From Lepidostoma basale (lineage: Eukaryota; Arthropoda; Insecta; Trichoptera; Lepidostomatidae), in contig JAHDVF020001511.1 in the NCBI GenBank assembly GCA_022606425.2, positions 84,488 to 148,487 of the forward strand: DNA of 64,000 nucleotides, written 5' to 3'. Shown here piece by piece: positions 35,271-48,700 of this stretch (the stretch's first letter is position 1; every line of letters starts with the position of its first letter). The notes below the pieces were generated by a model. That model did no database searches. It was given only the letters and a program-made list of their open reading frames with translations, and had not been told where the DNA came from. Both the position numbers and the translations under genes were made by a program.

Positions 35271-35990
35271 TATAAAAATTACTTATTAAAATACTTGCCA
35301 TCTTGTACGAGTAGATTAGCTTGTCAAATATTTAATTTGAAAATAATACATTTTGTTCCAACACAAACATTTTTGCAATATCTATGGAATCTGCATTATT
35401 TATTTTTTAATTTGACTCTAGGATTTCGTGCTTAAGAAAGAGTATGGTAATACAAAATTATATTTTTTGGTTTCGAAAAATATGTATTTAAGAAAAGAAA
35501 GTTTAAAAATTACCTTGTTTGACATTTTTACCATATATCGCCACATTACTTTGAATGTGATAATAAAATTATTATTGTGATGTTACCAAATGTACATAAT
35601 TATTATTATATTGAATAGCTCTATTCAATCTCTATATCTTTATATCATTATTGCTCTTATCATATGTAATAAGGGTAATCACGAATTCGCTATTATTGCA
35701 TCTAAAGAGGTCTATCTCTTTTGCCACCTAATTTAAATCGCCTTCAATAAAGAAAAACTTCGAAGCGCATCTGTGCGGCAATTTGGGGCATAAAATAAGG
35801 TATACCCGTCGCTCTGCTATAACTGTATGTAACGTTCAAATTTAGTTCTCTCAGTATTCCTATTTTAAAAATGTTTTAAAAATGCTTACATAGAAAGATC
35901 GTGAACTAGATAAAATGTTTTGGCAACACAGCTATCCGGAAACAAAGTATAAAACAATAAAAAAGTCTAATGAAATAATTGCAATTAATA
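35270..35990. other. AT-rich, no gene seen
   Basis: Nothing recognisable. Confidence 0.5.
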
Positions 35991-35995
35991 TATAG

Positions 35996-36451
35996 GTGTT
36001 TTTTTAGAGGTTTGGTTTTTAAACTAGCAACATTGTTTTTACAGTCTGTCAATTTGACAGTTGACAGTTGATTTGTAGTAATTACGTTTTGCCATTTTAC
36101 TGTAAATAGACTGACGTCAGAATAGCGCTTGCGAATTGTGCAAATTTATTTTGAAAATCATGCACTACGTCCATTTTACGGTCGACATAATCGTCCATCC
36201 GAGCAAGTTATTCGGAAGACCATGGATCGTTTTCGCACCACGTACACTCTAGTGAATAATACGCATCTACAAAGACGAAAATTGGACTTCACGATTGCGC
36301 TTCATTCGAGCTAGCCGTGGCGCTCATATGCCCAAAATCATATTTAAACAATGATGGTATAAAAATATAAGTTAAATAAAGCCAATATCATAGACATTAA
36401 AATTATTTTAACATTATGTTGAATATGTATTGTATACCTCTAAAAAAACAC
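35996..36451 (+). mobile_element. DUF4817-like deletion derivative with TIRs
   Basis: Ends GTGTTTTTTTAGAGG and its exact inverse at 36437-36451. A 61-codon frame at 36129-36314 reads IVQIYFENHALRPFYGRHNR, EQVIRKTMDRFRTTYT, resembling the DUF4817 DNA-binding domain of insect transposases. The catalytic domain is absent. It lies at the very end of filamin. Confidence 0.7.
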
Positions 36452-36452
36452 T

Positions 36453-36458
36453 TTTATT
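36453..36458 (-). promoter_or_regulatory. Candidate filamin poly(A) signal
   Basis: AATAAA on the minus strand, about 96 bases after the filamin stop and directly at the edge of a transposon's terminal inverted repeat. It implies a short 3'UTR; other downstream signals are possible. Confidence 0.5.
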
Positions 36459-36553
36459 TAAATGTACGAGTATTATTTTATAGTGGCAACTCTTTTACGG
36501 TCGGCCATTTTGTTTCAACTGTCAAACGGTGTTTTCCCTCCAAATGAATCTGC

Positions 36554-36738
36554 TTAGACTTCCACCTTGTAGGGGGAGCCGGGTATGTGCTCGTCTCCCC
36601 ACTTGACCAGAAGTAGGTATTCTCCGCGGTCTCGAACCAGGTAGGACACGTCATAGTTGTTCTTGCCCTTATGTTTCACGTACACTTCCTCGCAGGGTCC
36701 CTTCGGGCCGTACACGCCAACGTACAAGAGGTTATTAC
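36554..36738 (-). CDS. cher: filamin terminal exon with stop
   Basis: Reads [20 protein letters not shown] through [13 protein letters not shown] to TAA at 36556-36554, the C terminus of the dimerisation repeat. Acceptor TTTCAG. Confidence 0.96.
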
Positions 36739-39700
36739 CTGAAATAATACATTCGACATTTAAAAAAATGATTCCATCGCTGAAAATATTTAACCCTGCC
36801 TTCCCTGTGATGGGTATCTTCTACACGTTGCTTCTAATAACCATCAATATCTTTATAAATATAGTAAATACAAGGTTAAGATTTTAGGTATTCCTCCATA
36901 ATATATTTACGCATTGATTAAACTTAAAGTTGTCATCGCAAACAAAAACCTATCCAAAAAAGCTAGAATGGCAGTGCACAATGGTGTTCTTCTACTGACC
37001 CTTATGTATGGAAGCGAAGCATGGAACTGGCAAAGGAAGGATGAAAGTAGAATAAATGCAGTAGAAATGAGATCTCTTAGACGAATATGTGGATATTCTG
37101 TGTACGATAGAGTGTCGAATGAAAATATAAGAAGTGAATGCGGTGCGAATGATGGTGTCATGAACAAAATAATGAATGGATCATTAAGATGGTTTGGACA
37201 TATGGAAAGAATGAATGAAGAAAGAATGGTAAAAAAATTATATGTTAATGATGTAAATGGAACCAGAAATAGAGGAAGACCGAGGAAAACGTGGCACGAT
37301 CAAATAAATCAAACATTGAATGTCGGCCATGTGAGGAGTCAGAGAAATCGACGCGCGTGCATGATACGATGTATGAATGTTGAGGAAGCGAGAGAAATAT
37401 GTCAGGAAAGAAAGGTGTGGCAGTCCATTCTTTGTGCCTACCCCTTCGGGGAGACGGCGTGATGGTTAGTTAGTTAGTTAGTTTAAAAAAATAATATTAA
37501 TAATAATCAAAATTTATCGGATACATCCGAGATATTTTGTGAAATCGGAAACGAAATTCCTAGCGCTGAGTGTGGGACACTATATTCGCATCTCACTCTT
37601 GCATACTTCACTGTGGAAGCGCGAGGAGCTCAATGTTCTCACTGCCCGGCAGTAGCTTTCGGGCTTGCAACCAGAGCGGACCTATGCCCGTCCCGTGAGC
37701 GTTGCCAGATGTTTTTTTTTATGTTTTTAGCAAATAAATCTCAATTATTATAATTTTTTACTTCAATTATAATTAATTAAGGGGATTAGCTATGAATGTT
37801 CTTATTTTTCCGATTTAAAATCGCTAATTTTTGTTTGGTACTGACCACCCAACACAGGAACGCGCGTTTTTATTTTAGCAGCGCAAGGGAAAGATTAACC
37901 AGTTCAATAACGTAAGGCCACTGGTGGCCGCTACGTAGGCGCACCATCAATACCGTAAGGCCATTTTGCATTAAAAATTATTCCAGTAGGAATTTTAACA
38001 TTTTTTGTGTGTGGCTAGCGACATCTATACACTATCTCTGCAAGAAAAATGAACCTTATGACGTTTGTCGATCTTACTGAAAAAGGATTTTTGTAGAAGT
38101 CGAGCACTAGGGTTACCAGTTATGGTGAGATTGATAAGACAACTCTTCGACACACCCCTTATCAGTTTTACTGCTGCATTGGCACAAACCTACTTATGGT
38201 TCTCTCGGTTATTTAAATAGCATATGGCGTATGATTTATGGTGAAAGTCTAAAAACATGTCGTAAAGATAATTGGTAAACAAATTGGGAAAATAGTCTTA
38301 AGGATAATCATAAAACGAGGCTTTGAGGTAATCGATTAACTAACATTTGCCTAAAGGATATTTTAAAAAATAATTAAAATTTTGGCTTGAGGACAATCAC
38401 ATAATCTGATATAAAAACGAGGTTTCTTCAAATCGATTAACCTTCGTAATCGATTAACCAAAATTAGGCTTGAGGATATTTTAAAAACAAATTACTCTTT
38501 AAGCTTGAGGATAATCACTTAATCAGATGTAAAAACGAGGCTTGAGGATCTGTTTTACCTGCATCAGAAGCGTGGACAGTGAACTGATTCTGCTTGGCCA
38601 GGTAGGCTTTCTTGAGTCCCATGCCCTTTGAAGTGACCTTGGTGGCATCGGACTTGAAGTGCGGCAGCACGGAGCCGGCCTTCTGCCCGTTCTTGGCTAG
38701 TTTCTGCACGGTTTCCACTATCACGGACGATGTCTCCTGAGCTCCAACCTCGGCCAGATTATCACCTGCAATCATGGAAATGTTCCAATCACATTTTTAA
38801 ATGACATAGACCTGGTTGGAGGAGCTGATCTGTATGAAAAATAACATGCTCAAGTCAACAAGGCAGCCACGATCTCTGGTAATCTAAAATCCATATTATG
38901 AAAAAATAAAGAATTTGCCATTAAGAGTAAGATGAGAATGCATAAAGCATGCATAAGACCCATAATAACATATGGCGTTGAAGCAAGGGCAGACATAGTC
39001 AGGGCTAAACTAAATTTGAAGACTTCCGAGATGAAGACGTTGATGATGATAGCAGGCAAGACACTAAAATATCGCACGAGGAACACAAGAATAACAGTGC
39101 TAGGTGAGGTTGAGGATATTATAAGATGGAGTAGACAGCGAAGGAGGAACTGGTATGGTCTTGTTCAGAGAATGGACACCACCAGACTCCTAGACTCCTA
39201 GGATAGATATAGCACTACATAATCAGCCTCACGGGACTCGTCCTCGTAGAAAACCTCCTGAAAGATGGAAGGACAGCTGTGAATCCACATATCAACAAGA
39301 GCAACCCTTTGGAGAATTGACTACATAGTTCTGTAGCAAGGAAAAATATGTTATTACTAAATAATTGTTACACTGTAAACCAGAAAGAAACTCTTTATAC
39401 CGGGACATAACGCACCGCTAGAGACACTTATAATATTATTTTGTTACCCACTGGAAGGGGGGTCTGTGGAAGCAATATTCGCTGATAAAAGACCTCCTGG
39501 GTATAGTGACTCAAAATACCGCTAAATGGCACCATCCAACGGAAAAAATAACTTTTATACGAAGACTATACAAGAAAACTGTTCCAAACTTTGTGTTGAT
39601 TATTAAGAAGGTGATGACCGGTTTCTCTGTGCATTGATCTTTACTAGAACTATGAGAAAAATACTATTTTTCTACAGTTTTAAATTATGTCTTAAATAAG

Positions 39701-42700
39701 AGTATTTCGACGTATGAAAATATATTTTTGGGGTCTTGCTTAAACTGGCAAATTTCATTATTTTTGTAAAAAAAAAATTATAGGATATAATGAATTATTT
39801 GACTAAAAAAAATTCACAGAATATATATCCATTTTTTTTGTTTCTATGGAATATATACATGAAAATAAATATATTAAAAAATGTTTTATATAAGGATTAA
39901 TTGTATCTCAATAGAGACGAAGATGTAAATTACAGGACTTATGAACTGTCATTAGTTGGGTTGAGCGATCGCTTTATGTTTAACAACATCCCCACTCCGC
40001 CCTTCTTACGACCACCACGTCTGACAAATTTTTGAAATTACAAAGAATCTCAGGAATGGATAGAGAATTTCACAAAATATTCTATAATAATAATAAGGTC
40101 AATTTGTATAGCGCCGTTTTCGTGAGTAACTCACCTTAAGGGCGCTTAAGGTATGTCGGGGTTAAATGCATAACCCATATAAGCGGACTTCGACTGCTGA
40201 ATCAGCATATTTCATGATATTACACGAATAACCGAAAACGCCTGACTTAGGACCTACTTATCAAAAGTGACGAATCGGGGCCCAGATTTTATTCACACAG
40301 GTGACTAGGTCACTAGAGCAGAGCATCGTGTGAAAATGGAAGCTATGCATATAAAAGCGGTACATCCGATCACCATGGACAGTATTCCTTCTTGCGACTT
40401 CTATCCGACTCGAGTCTACGCCGTCAAGTCTACGTACGAGAAACCTCTGACCCTCCTACCGAGCTACACGCCACGTAACTTCCGACGAGTCTTTGCTCCC
40501 GTCGACTGACGCTCCATCACGAGTACATAATACTGTTAACTTATGATTACTTGTGATCTGCAATAAACGCTGAAACCTCCATTGCTTTTATCTCTCACCA
40601 CATCCCCCAAAGGTATATAATTTTATTTTGTGTTTGAGGTTGAGACTATGTTAATTTTTTTACCGGTACACTCGATCTTGAAGGGAGAGCCCACGATGTG
40701 GGCGCCGTTGTACTTGATGCTCATGTAGTAGAAACCGGGCACCAGCGGGGTGTAGCGCACCTTGTACCCCTCCTCCACCTCCGTGCAGTCCATGGCAACG
40801 CGAGAGGGGCCGTCCACAGTCACGGCCAGCGTGCCCGCACCGGCGTTCAGGGTGTCGATGATGAGATCCGTCTTCACCCCTGGAAATGGACCAAATACAT
40901 TTTAATGCGGGATCGAAATTACACCCACGTGCTACTTCCCCGAAGGGGTATACAGAGAGAAAGTCACCCTTTAATTGACTAGGGGTAAAGGAGACGCCTC
41001 CACGCGTGATGCTATTTAAAACCTGGTACCCCACGGTAGCAAGATGAAAGCACCATTCCAGGAAAAACGCAAAAGGCAAAAGCGTCTCCAGGTCACATTT
41101 AATCTAGTTTAATTTTAATTCACTTCTGTGTTCCAATCTCACTTGGACTTGGACTTGGACTTGGATCTTCTGGCTTACAGAGATTCAGCTCATGTGGCTA
41201 TTCCTCTTACGTCTGATAGAAACATTCTTGGAAGGTGATTTGGTGGGTTGTTAGTTTATGCGGGGGCATGATTTGTGTGGCTCTGAAGGAAGATCGATTT
41301 TGGGCGCTTGTGGCGGCTGGAAGTGTTTGGGTCGTAATTTGAGAGGTCTTTTATTGTGGGGTTAGGATGTGAAGGGAGTCCTTTGTAAAAACGTTCGCCA
41401 AGTTTCAGAATGAATTCATCTATCATCGGGATTCCCGATTCTAGGTGCAGTTGTGTGATCCTGGTCCATAAAGACGCACCAAGCGATAAACGGATAGCCT
41501 TATTTTGCAGAATTTGGAGTTTTCGTATGTGACTCGAAGCTGCATAGCCCCAAATTGGGGCTGCATAGGTGAAGATCGGCCTTATGACCGTTGGTATATC
41601 AGGAGTTTATTGTCGGTGCTTTCACAAAACAGAGCAAAATATAGTACATGATTTTATGGCCTACCATAAAATTATTTCAGACAGATATGGTGAGGGTGAG
41701 ACAGATTCTAACCCTACAATAAAATACCTCTTAAATCAAGGGGCAGGAACACAGGGAACCTAATATTTTAATATGTACGAAATAAAAATAAAGTTAATCC
41801 AAGAGGAAAGAACTATTTGTGTTCTCACCTGTTTTGACAATAGCCAGACCATTTCCATGGGCATGTACAGCGGCAGGATCGGCGTCGTCCTTGCCTACCT
41901 TGATCCTCAGGGGAGAGGCGGGGATGTGGACCCCGTTGAACTTCACGTGGATGTTGTGAATGCCATTCTCACGTGGCATGAACCTCACCGAGTACTGGTC
42001 CCCGTCAATATTCTGTATGAAGCAGTCGTCTACGTTGCCTGAGGGGGCTTTTATCTGAAAAAATTAAATGATCAAAAACGTCTGTTACGATCTGGTACGG
42101 TCATGTTCAAAGAATGGACACCACCAGACTCCCCTATATTGCACTACATATGAGAATGGACACCCCCAGACTCCCCTATATTGCCTTATGAGACTCATCC
42201 TCGTGGAAGACCTCCTAAAAGATGGAAGGACAACTGGGAGTCTACCTCATAGGAGGAGCTGTTCTCTAAAACAGTCCACACAGATCTTCAACAAGGAAGA
42301 AGAAGAACAATATGAAAAACGTCTGCTTTATAGGAATGATGATGTTGATTTAATTTGATTTGAAAAATAAATCTTATAATGATTAAACAAAAACTATTTT
42401 TTGTGCCTTGCCTTTGTGGACTATGAGAAGGCCTCTGTCGAGACCTGGGCTGTTCTAGAGTCTCTGCAGCGAAACCAGATTTATTGGAATTACGTGCAGG
42501 TGTTAAAATGCCTCTATAATAATCCCATAATGTCCGCGCAAATCCAAAACCTGAAGACCAAACCGATTGAACTACAACGGGGAGTCAGACAAGGGGATGT
42601 GATATCTCCGAAGCTGTTCACCTGTGCTTTGGAAGATATATGTAAAACTCTAGACTGGTTAGAACGCGGCCTCAACATAAATGGCGAGTGCAATTCCCAC

Positions 42701-45700
42701 CTTCGCTTTTCAGATGATATTGTCATTCTGATGGAATCTGTGGGGGAACTCGAAGGCATGCTTGATAAACTGAACACTGCATCCAGATGAGTGGGTCTCG
42801 GGATGAATTTGGACAAGATGAAAGTCATGTATAATGAACATATTATCCCGAAATCAGTAACCGTCGATGGGTCGGCTCTCGAAGTGGTACAAGAATACAC
42901 ATATCTTGGCCAAATCATATAACTAGGTGTACACAATTTCGAGAAAGAAACCGGACGAAGAATTCAGTTGGGTTGGGCGGCCTTTCGAAAATTACGCCAT
43001 GTTCTCACCTCTAAAATACCACAATGCCTCAAGACTAAAGTCTTCAACCAGTGCGCCTTGTCAGTCATGACGTATGGAGCCGAAACGTGGACACTGACAA
43101 AAGGTCTAGTCTACTGATTCAAGGTCACCCAACGCGCCATGGAAAGAGCCATGCTTGGAATAACCTTGAGAGACAGATTTAAAAACGAATTTATTCGACA
43201 ACAAACCAAGGTGACTGAGGTGGCTCTGAGGATGGGTGGGCTGAAGTGGCGATGGACTGGCCATATCTGTCGGAAAACCGACGGCCGATGGGGGAGATGG
43301 TTTTTGGAGTGGAGACCGCGTTCAGTATTCCGCAGAAGTGGACGTCCCCCTGCCCTCTGGACTGACGATCAGAAGAGGATAGCGGCAATGGAAAGGGCGC
43401 TGTGGCGTGCTTTGAGAGAGGCCTACGTTCAGCAGTGGATGACAGACAGCGACGAACCAAGAAGACTGCAGCGAACGTAGAATAAAAAAATGTTGAGATG
43501 ATAAAGCCACTTCCGTTTATTTACACAATTTTACTGAACACGCTAAAAGAAGTATACAATAATAAAAAATAGTTGCTCTTGGTACCAACCCTGGCGTCCA
43601 GCTCTCCGCGCGCCCCGTTGAGTCTGATGTAGAACTGGGCGGGCTTGTCCACCTGCAGACCCTCGGGGAACTGTGCCACCTCCAGGAGATGAGCATCTCC
43701 GATGGCTGGGGAGATCCACACGCGGAACGGAGAGTCAGGGATGTGCTGCTCATTGAACTTGAGACCCACGCGATATTCACCTGGATATTAAATTGCGCAA
43801 TATGATCAATGCCAAAATTAGGAAAATCGAAATGTTTTACCGTTTTTTTAACGTTTTAGAACTGGCAAAAGAAGAATGAAAATAGAAAAAATGCAGTATA
43901 AATGAGATCTCTTAGAGGAATGTGTGGAAAATCTGTGTATGATTGAGTGTGTAAGATGATTTGGACACATGGAAAGAATGAATGAAGAAATATTGAATGT
44001 CGGCCACGTGACGAGTCGGAGAAATCAACATGCGTGCATGACATGTCAGGAAAGAAAAGTGTGGCAGACCATTATTTCTGCCTACCCCTTTGGGAAGACG
44101 GCGTGATGGTTAGTTAGTTTTTAAAGCTTTGTTTATTTTGGCTAGTATATTGATTCTCATGATGTGTGATAGGTAGATAATCTATCGATATTTATACTGT
44201 CACATGTATCTACACCAGACCAAAGACACTGTGAGAATAACACCGCTATCACCAGGAATCGAACCCGGTACCTTCGATGTGGCAGTCGTAGCGATGAACT
44301 GGCGCCATTTTCTCATTTTAAAGCCCGAATCTCCTGGATCCACAACATAAGGAGCTGGACTGAGCAGCCTGGGGCTTAGACGCCACCTCTCAAGTGATAG
44401 TCAACGTCTGGAAGACCTGACATAACACCTAAAAAAAGAAGTCTCCATCTTCACTCACCAGGCTCGTCCACCCTGTAGCACACGTTGCAGGATCCGTCCC
44501 TCCTGTCTTTGAACTCGATCTCGGCTTTGGAAGGCCCCTCCACGGAGATGGCAAGCTGGCCTCCTCCAGCCTCCCTGGTCCAGACATTGAACTCGTTCTT
44601 GACCTGCTGCTCTCCACGCTCCAGGCCAGTACCTCCAGCCTTCACGAGATGGGCGCCAGAGTCGCGGAGCGGTCCCACCGTGAACTGGAACGGCGATCCT
44701 AAAATCGTTCATTTACTCAGATTAATTAAACAAAATATGAACGTAATGAAAACATCAAATGTATTTTTTTTATTCTTATTTTTGATATAAATAAACGATG
44801 TGTGAAAAATCTATAAATTACTCAAAGCAATAGAACACGAGGAAAAAGCCTATATCCAGTAGAAAAAAATTACAAGAATAGAAATGGCCCGAAATAGCTT
44901 TTTCATAAGTTAATAAGTCAAAAATAGAACTGTCGATTCTTTTAAACTTTTTATTTTTCCGGGATACTGTAATGTTACCATTACGATTTCTTCGGCGGTT
45001 ATCTAAATATTTCGCGCTCAGCTCGACTTAATTCAAATCACTAGTTCGCTGTTTTTACCGCCAGAGTGCTACCGTAGACTGTCCTGTTCCCGCCCGCTTC
45101 GCGGATTTGTCGCTAAATTCATCCCTATGCGCGCCCTCTGCCGTACACTGTTCTCAGCCCCTTTTGCGCAGCTCGTTCAGGCTCACTTCACTTCTGTTTC
45201 ATCTGTCTTTCACCGCATCGATTGGAGGATCGTCGCTTCGACCCGAGAATAAAAGTCCGCTTCTTGCGTCTAGCCGAGGTAAGGAGAGAGAATTACACTG
45301 GCGCCCAACGTGGGGTGCAAAGGACAGAAAAAACAGTTTTGCCAGAGGGGATGCGTGTCTTTGGAATAAAGCGGCGATACCGTAGTTGCGCTGACAGGGG
45401 GTAGTTGAAAAGAAGGTTCGAAAGGGTACCTAACTGGCGAGCTACAGAGTTAGGCGCGGAATATTTAAATAACCGACGAAGAAACGAAATGGTAACATTA
45501 CACTACTTGGATTCAATTCCTGCAGGTGTCATTATTTTGTTTGATAAATGGAAATTCCCTAAAATTATTTATCCAGCTTAAATAGGCATATAATTAATAA
45601 GAGTTACAGGAAGTACTGCAGCAAATGAAGAAAGAAAAAGAAATTCCATAAAGTGCATTCGGGCATATTATGAGAAACGATAAAAACAAAGTGCTGCAAC

Positions 45701-48700
45701 TGATTGTCCAAGGTAAAATTTACGGAAAACGAAGTGTCGGGAGAAGAAGAAAATCCTAGCTAGAAAAGCACATCACAACATCCCTATTTGGAGCCACAGT
45801 ATCAAGGGTAGAAATAGCCACAATCCCCCGATAAGAGAGGAAGATTTTTTTCTTCAGATTATTTCTCAACTAAAACAGAACATCAATGTTATGACAATTG
45901 CCTACACACGCAAGCGTCACTTAAAATATTTATATTCACTCCTGTTATACCTGTATTTTGACACAGAAAAAGACAGAAAAATCAGTATCTATGTTTTTTA
46001 CAATGAGAGGACTACTTAATACAATTTTGATAGAAATTCGGCTTGAAAAGAAAAACCAAGAACAATTTTATTTGTAATCAAAATTGCCTATCAATAGGAG
46101 TTTGCTATGAATGATTACACCCTAATATAAATTATCGTTTTTCAGTAGTTTCAATCCAAGGGATTTTAAATATTGTAGTTTTCCGTTGCTTTCACATTTG
46201 TATACAGCAGGTTATATGAACCCAATTCCTGCATACATTATTTAGCTATTGATTCTCATAATATATTATAAGTAGCTAATTTATCTAAAGCCTATGTTAT
46301 GCCAGTTGGTACTTATGGTCTTGTAACTGTAACATTATCCTAATAAAGTGCCGAGAAACTACGAGTGACCCAAAGAGCTATAGAAAGAGCCATGTTAGGA
46401 ATAAACCTAAGAGACAGAGTCAAAAACGATACGGTGAGAGAAAAAACAAAGGTCACTGATATCATCCACCGGGTGGCGACTGTAAAATGGCAGTGGGCAG
46501 GTCACGTAGCCAGAAGCTCAGACGAAAAATGTACAAGAAGACTGCTGACTTGAAGCCCCTAGACGGCAAAGAGAAGTACAGGGTGACCGCAACTACGGTG
46601 GAAGGATGATCTGAACAGACACGTCGGAATAACCTGGATGCAGTCTGCACAAGACAGAGTGACATGGAAGCAAATGGTCCAGGAATGGACGGGAATAGGC
46701 TGATGAAGAAGAAGAAGGAAGAAGCTTATCTGTCGCCATTTTATTATTACGTGAATTCTACACAGGACCAAAGACAGTGTGACAATTACACTGCCATTGC
46801 CGGGAATCGAACCCGGGACCTTCGGTATGCTAGCCATAAATCTTGACATCGTCTGAAATAAGGTATTCAAAGATATCATTTTCAAAGAAGTAGGAGTCAA
46901 ACCCAGTTCCAGATAGGGAATTTGATTTATAATTCTTGTTTTTCAACAAATATCACTATTTATTATCTTGAAGGAGGAATACATAAAATCTTAACCTTGT
47001 ATTTATTATATTTATAGAGATATTGATGTTTTTTATAATCAACGTGTATAAGATACCCATCATAGGGAAAAGGAGGGTTAAACACAAAACAACCATATTA
47101 TTTCGTTATTTTCAAGGATATATGAAAAAAAAAACTATTTCACCGAAAACGTAATCTTACCAGGAATATGGATCTCCCTGTATTTGACGGAGACTGTATG
47201 AACACCAAGTTCCTTGGGCACAAAGTGGACAGAGTAAAGGCCATCTTCAATCTCCTGAATCTCTGCATCCTCGGAGACTCCTCCAGGGCTCGTCACGGTA
47301 GCAGCCAGATCAAATGATGTAATTCCTGAAATATCATTATGTTTATTAATCAAAATAGAAATATTGCTTTTTAATACAGTAGAGTCTCGATTATCCGACC
47401 TAAACCGGCCGCGGCAAGGTCGGATAAGAGAAAAGGTCGGATAACACGGAAAATGATAAAAGCGACATTGAATATATGTTAATTTTATTTGCAGATCAAA
47501 ATATGTACATGTAACATAACTGAATGTAACGAACTAAAACATCAAAACGCACTTACGGCAAAGTAATAAAACATGCGAAAGAGCTACGTAAGCACTGAGG
47601 ACTGTCGCCTGGCGCGCGAATATAATGCGTGCAGTCGGGTAAAGGAAAGGCGCATTGCCCCGGTAGGTCAGATAACCGAGACTCTACTGTAATGTTTTTT
47701 ACAGATCACATTAAGTACTGCTCGTTCTATAAATATCTTAAGTATTTCTACATATTCCTCAAGAAGTGCACGGGCGCTCACGAACGTTCTGAAAGAAGGC
47801 TGACAGAGAAGAGAATCTACTTGTGCCCAGCGTACCTTACAAGTACTATATAGGCATGTTCCCGCCAATTTTTAAATTGGATTGGTGGTGAGACTTAGAA
47901 AAACGGGTGAAGATATATTGTTCAACCTCTCCGTACGTACCGCCCCAAGCATGGGGCCATTGAATACATTGTTAGATAGCGTATGACCCCACGCTTAGGG
48001 CTCATTTATAATATCGAATATTACCTGATTAGAATTTGGACTACCAGCGACATCTTTTGGTGTATACAAAATTAAATAATTTATCGGCTAGTTATACGTT
48101 TTACGAACTGAAAAAAATATGTTTTGTAAATGTCATTAATATCTTACTTCTCGAGGAGCTAAGATTATTCTTATTATTTTTGTCCTGTCACACCTCCGTG
48201 GTGCATAGGGCCTCAAGGAACCTTCTCCACCCGACTATACCGCATGCCTGAAGCCTAACATTACCCCAAGTGAGGCCTGCTGCTTTAACCTCGTCCTGCA
48301 GGGCTCTTCTCCAGGTGGCTCTAGGTCTGCCTCGCTTCGTCTATCCCCTCATAGGTGACCAGTTTAGTGCGCTCTGAGCGATGCAGGCTGGGTTCCGTCT
48401 CAAAGTGTAACCGATCCACTGCCATTTGCGTCTAGCGATTTGTTCTCTAATTGGCTTGTCGCCTGCCATGGTCCAGAGAACGAGATTTGACACTGTTTGG
48501 GGCCAATAGATTTTGAATATTGAGCGAAGGCACCTATTTATAAACACCTGGAGTTTTCCAATGATGTGATTTCCTTCTCGAGAGGCTAAGAGATGATAAA
48601 AATATTATTTCAAACCTCATACTCATTTTGGCATAATTATGTACTTGCCAAGAAGAACAAACCAGTCGATCATTGACAAGCTGCATCAGAGAGAGTTAAA

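Noticed and set aside
40660..41079. 139-codon minus-strand frame beside a filamin exon
   Set aside because: Alternative phase of the exon plus intron; the filamin phase is fixed by homology and splice sites.
43517..43780. 87-codon alternative frame over a filamin exon
   Set aside because: Shadow of the real exon reading; Ser-rich with no homology.
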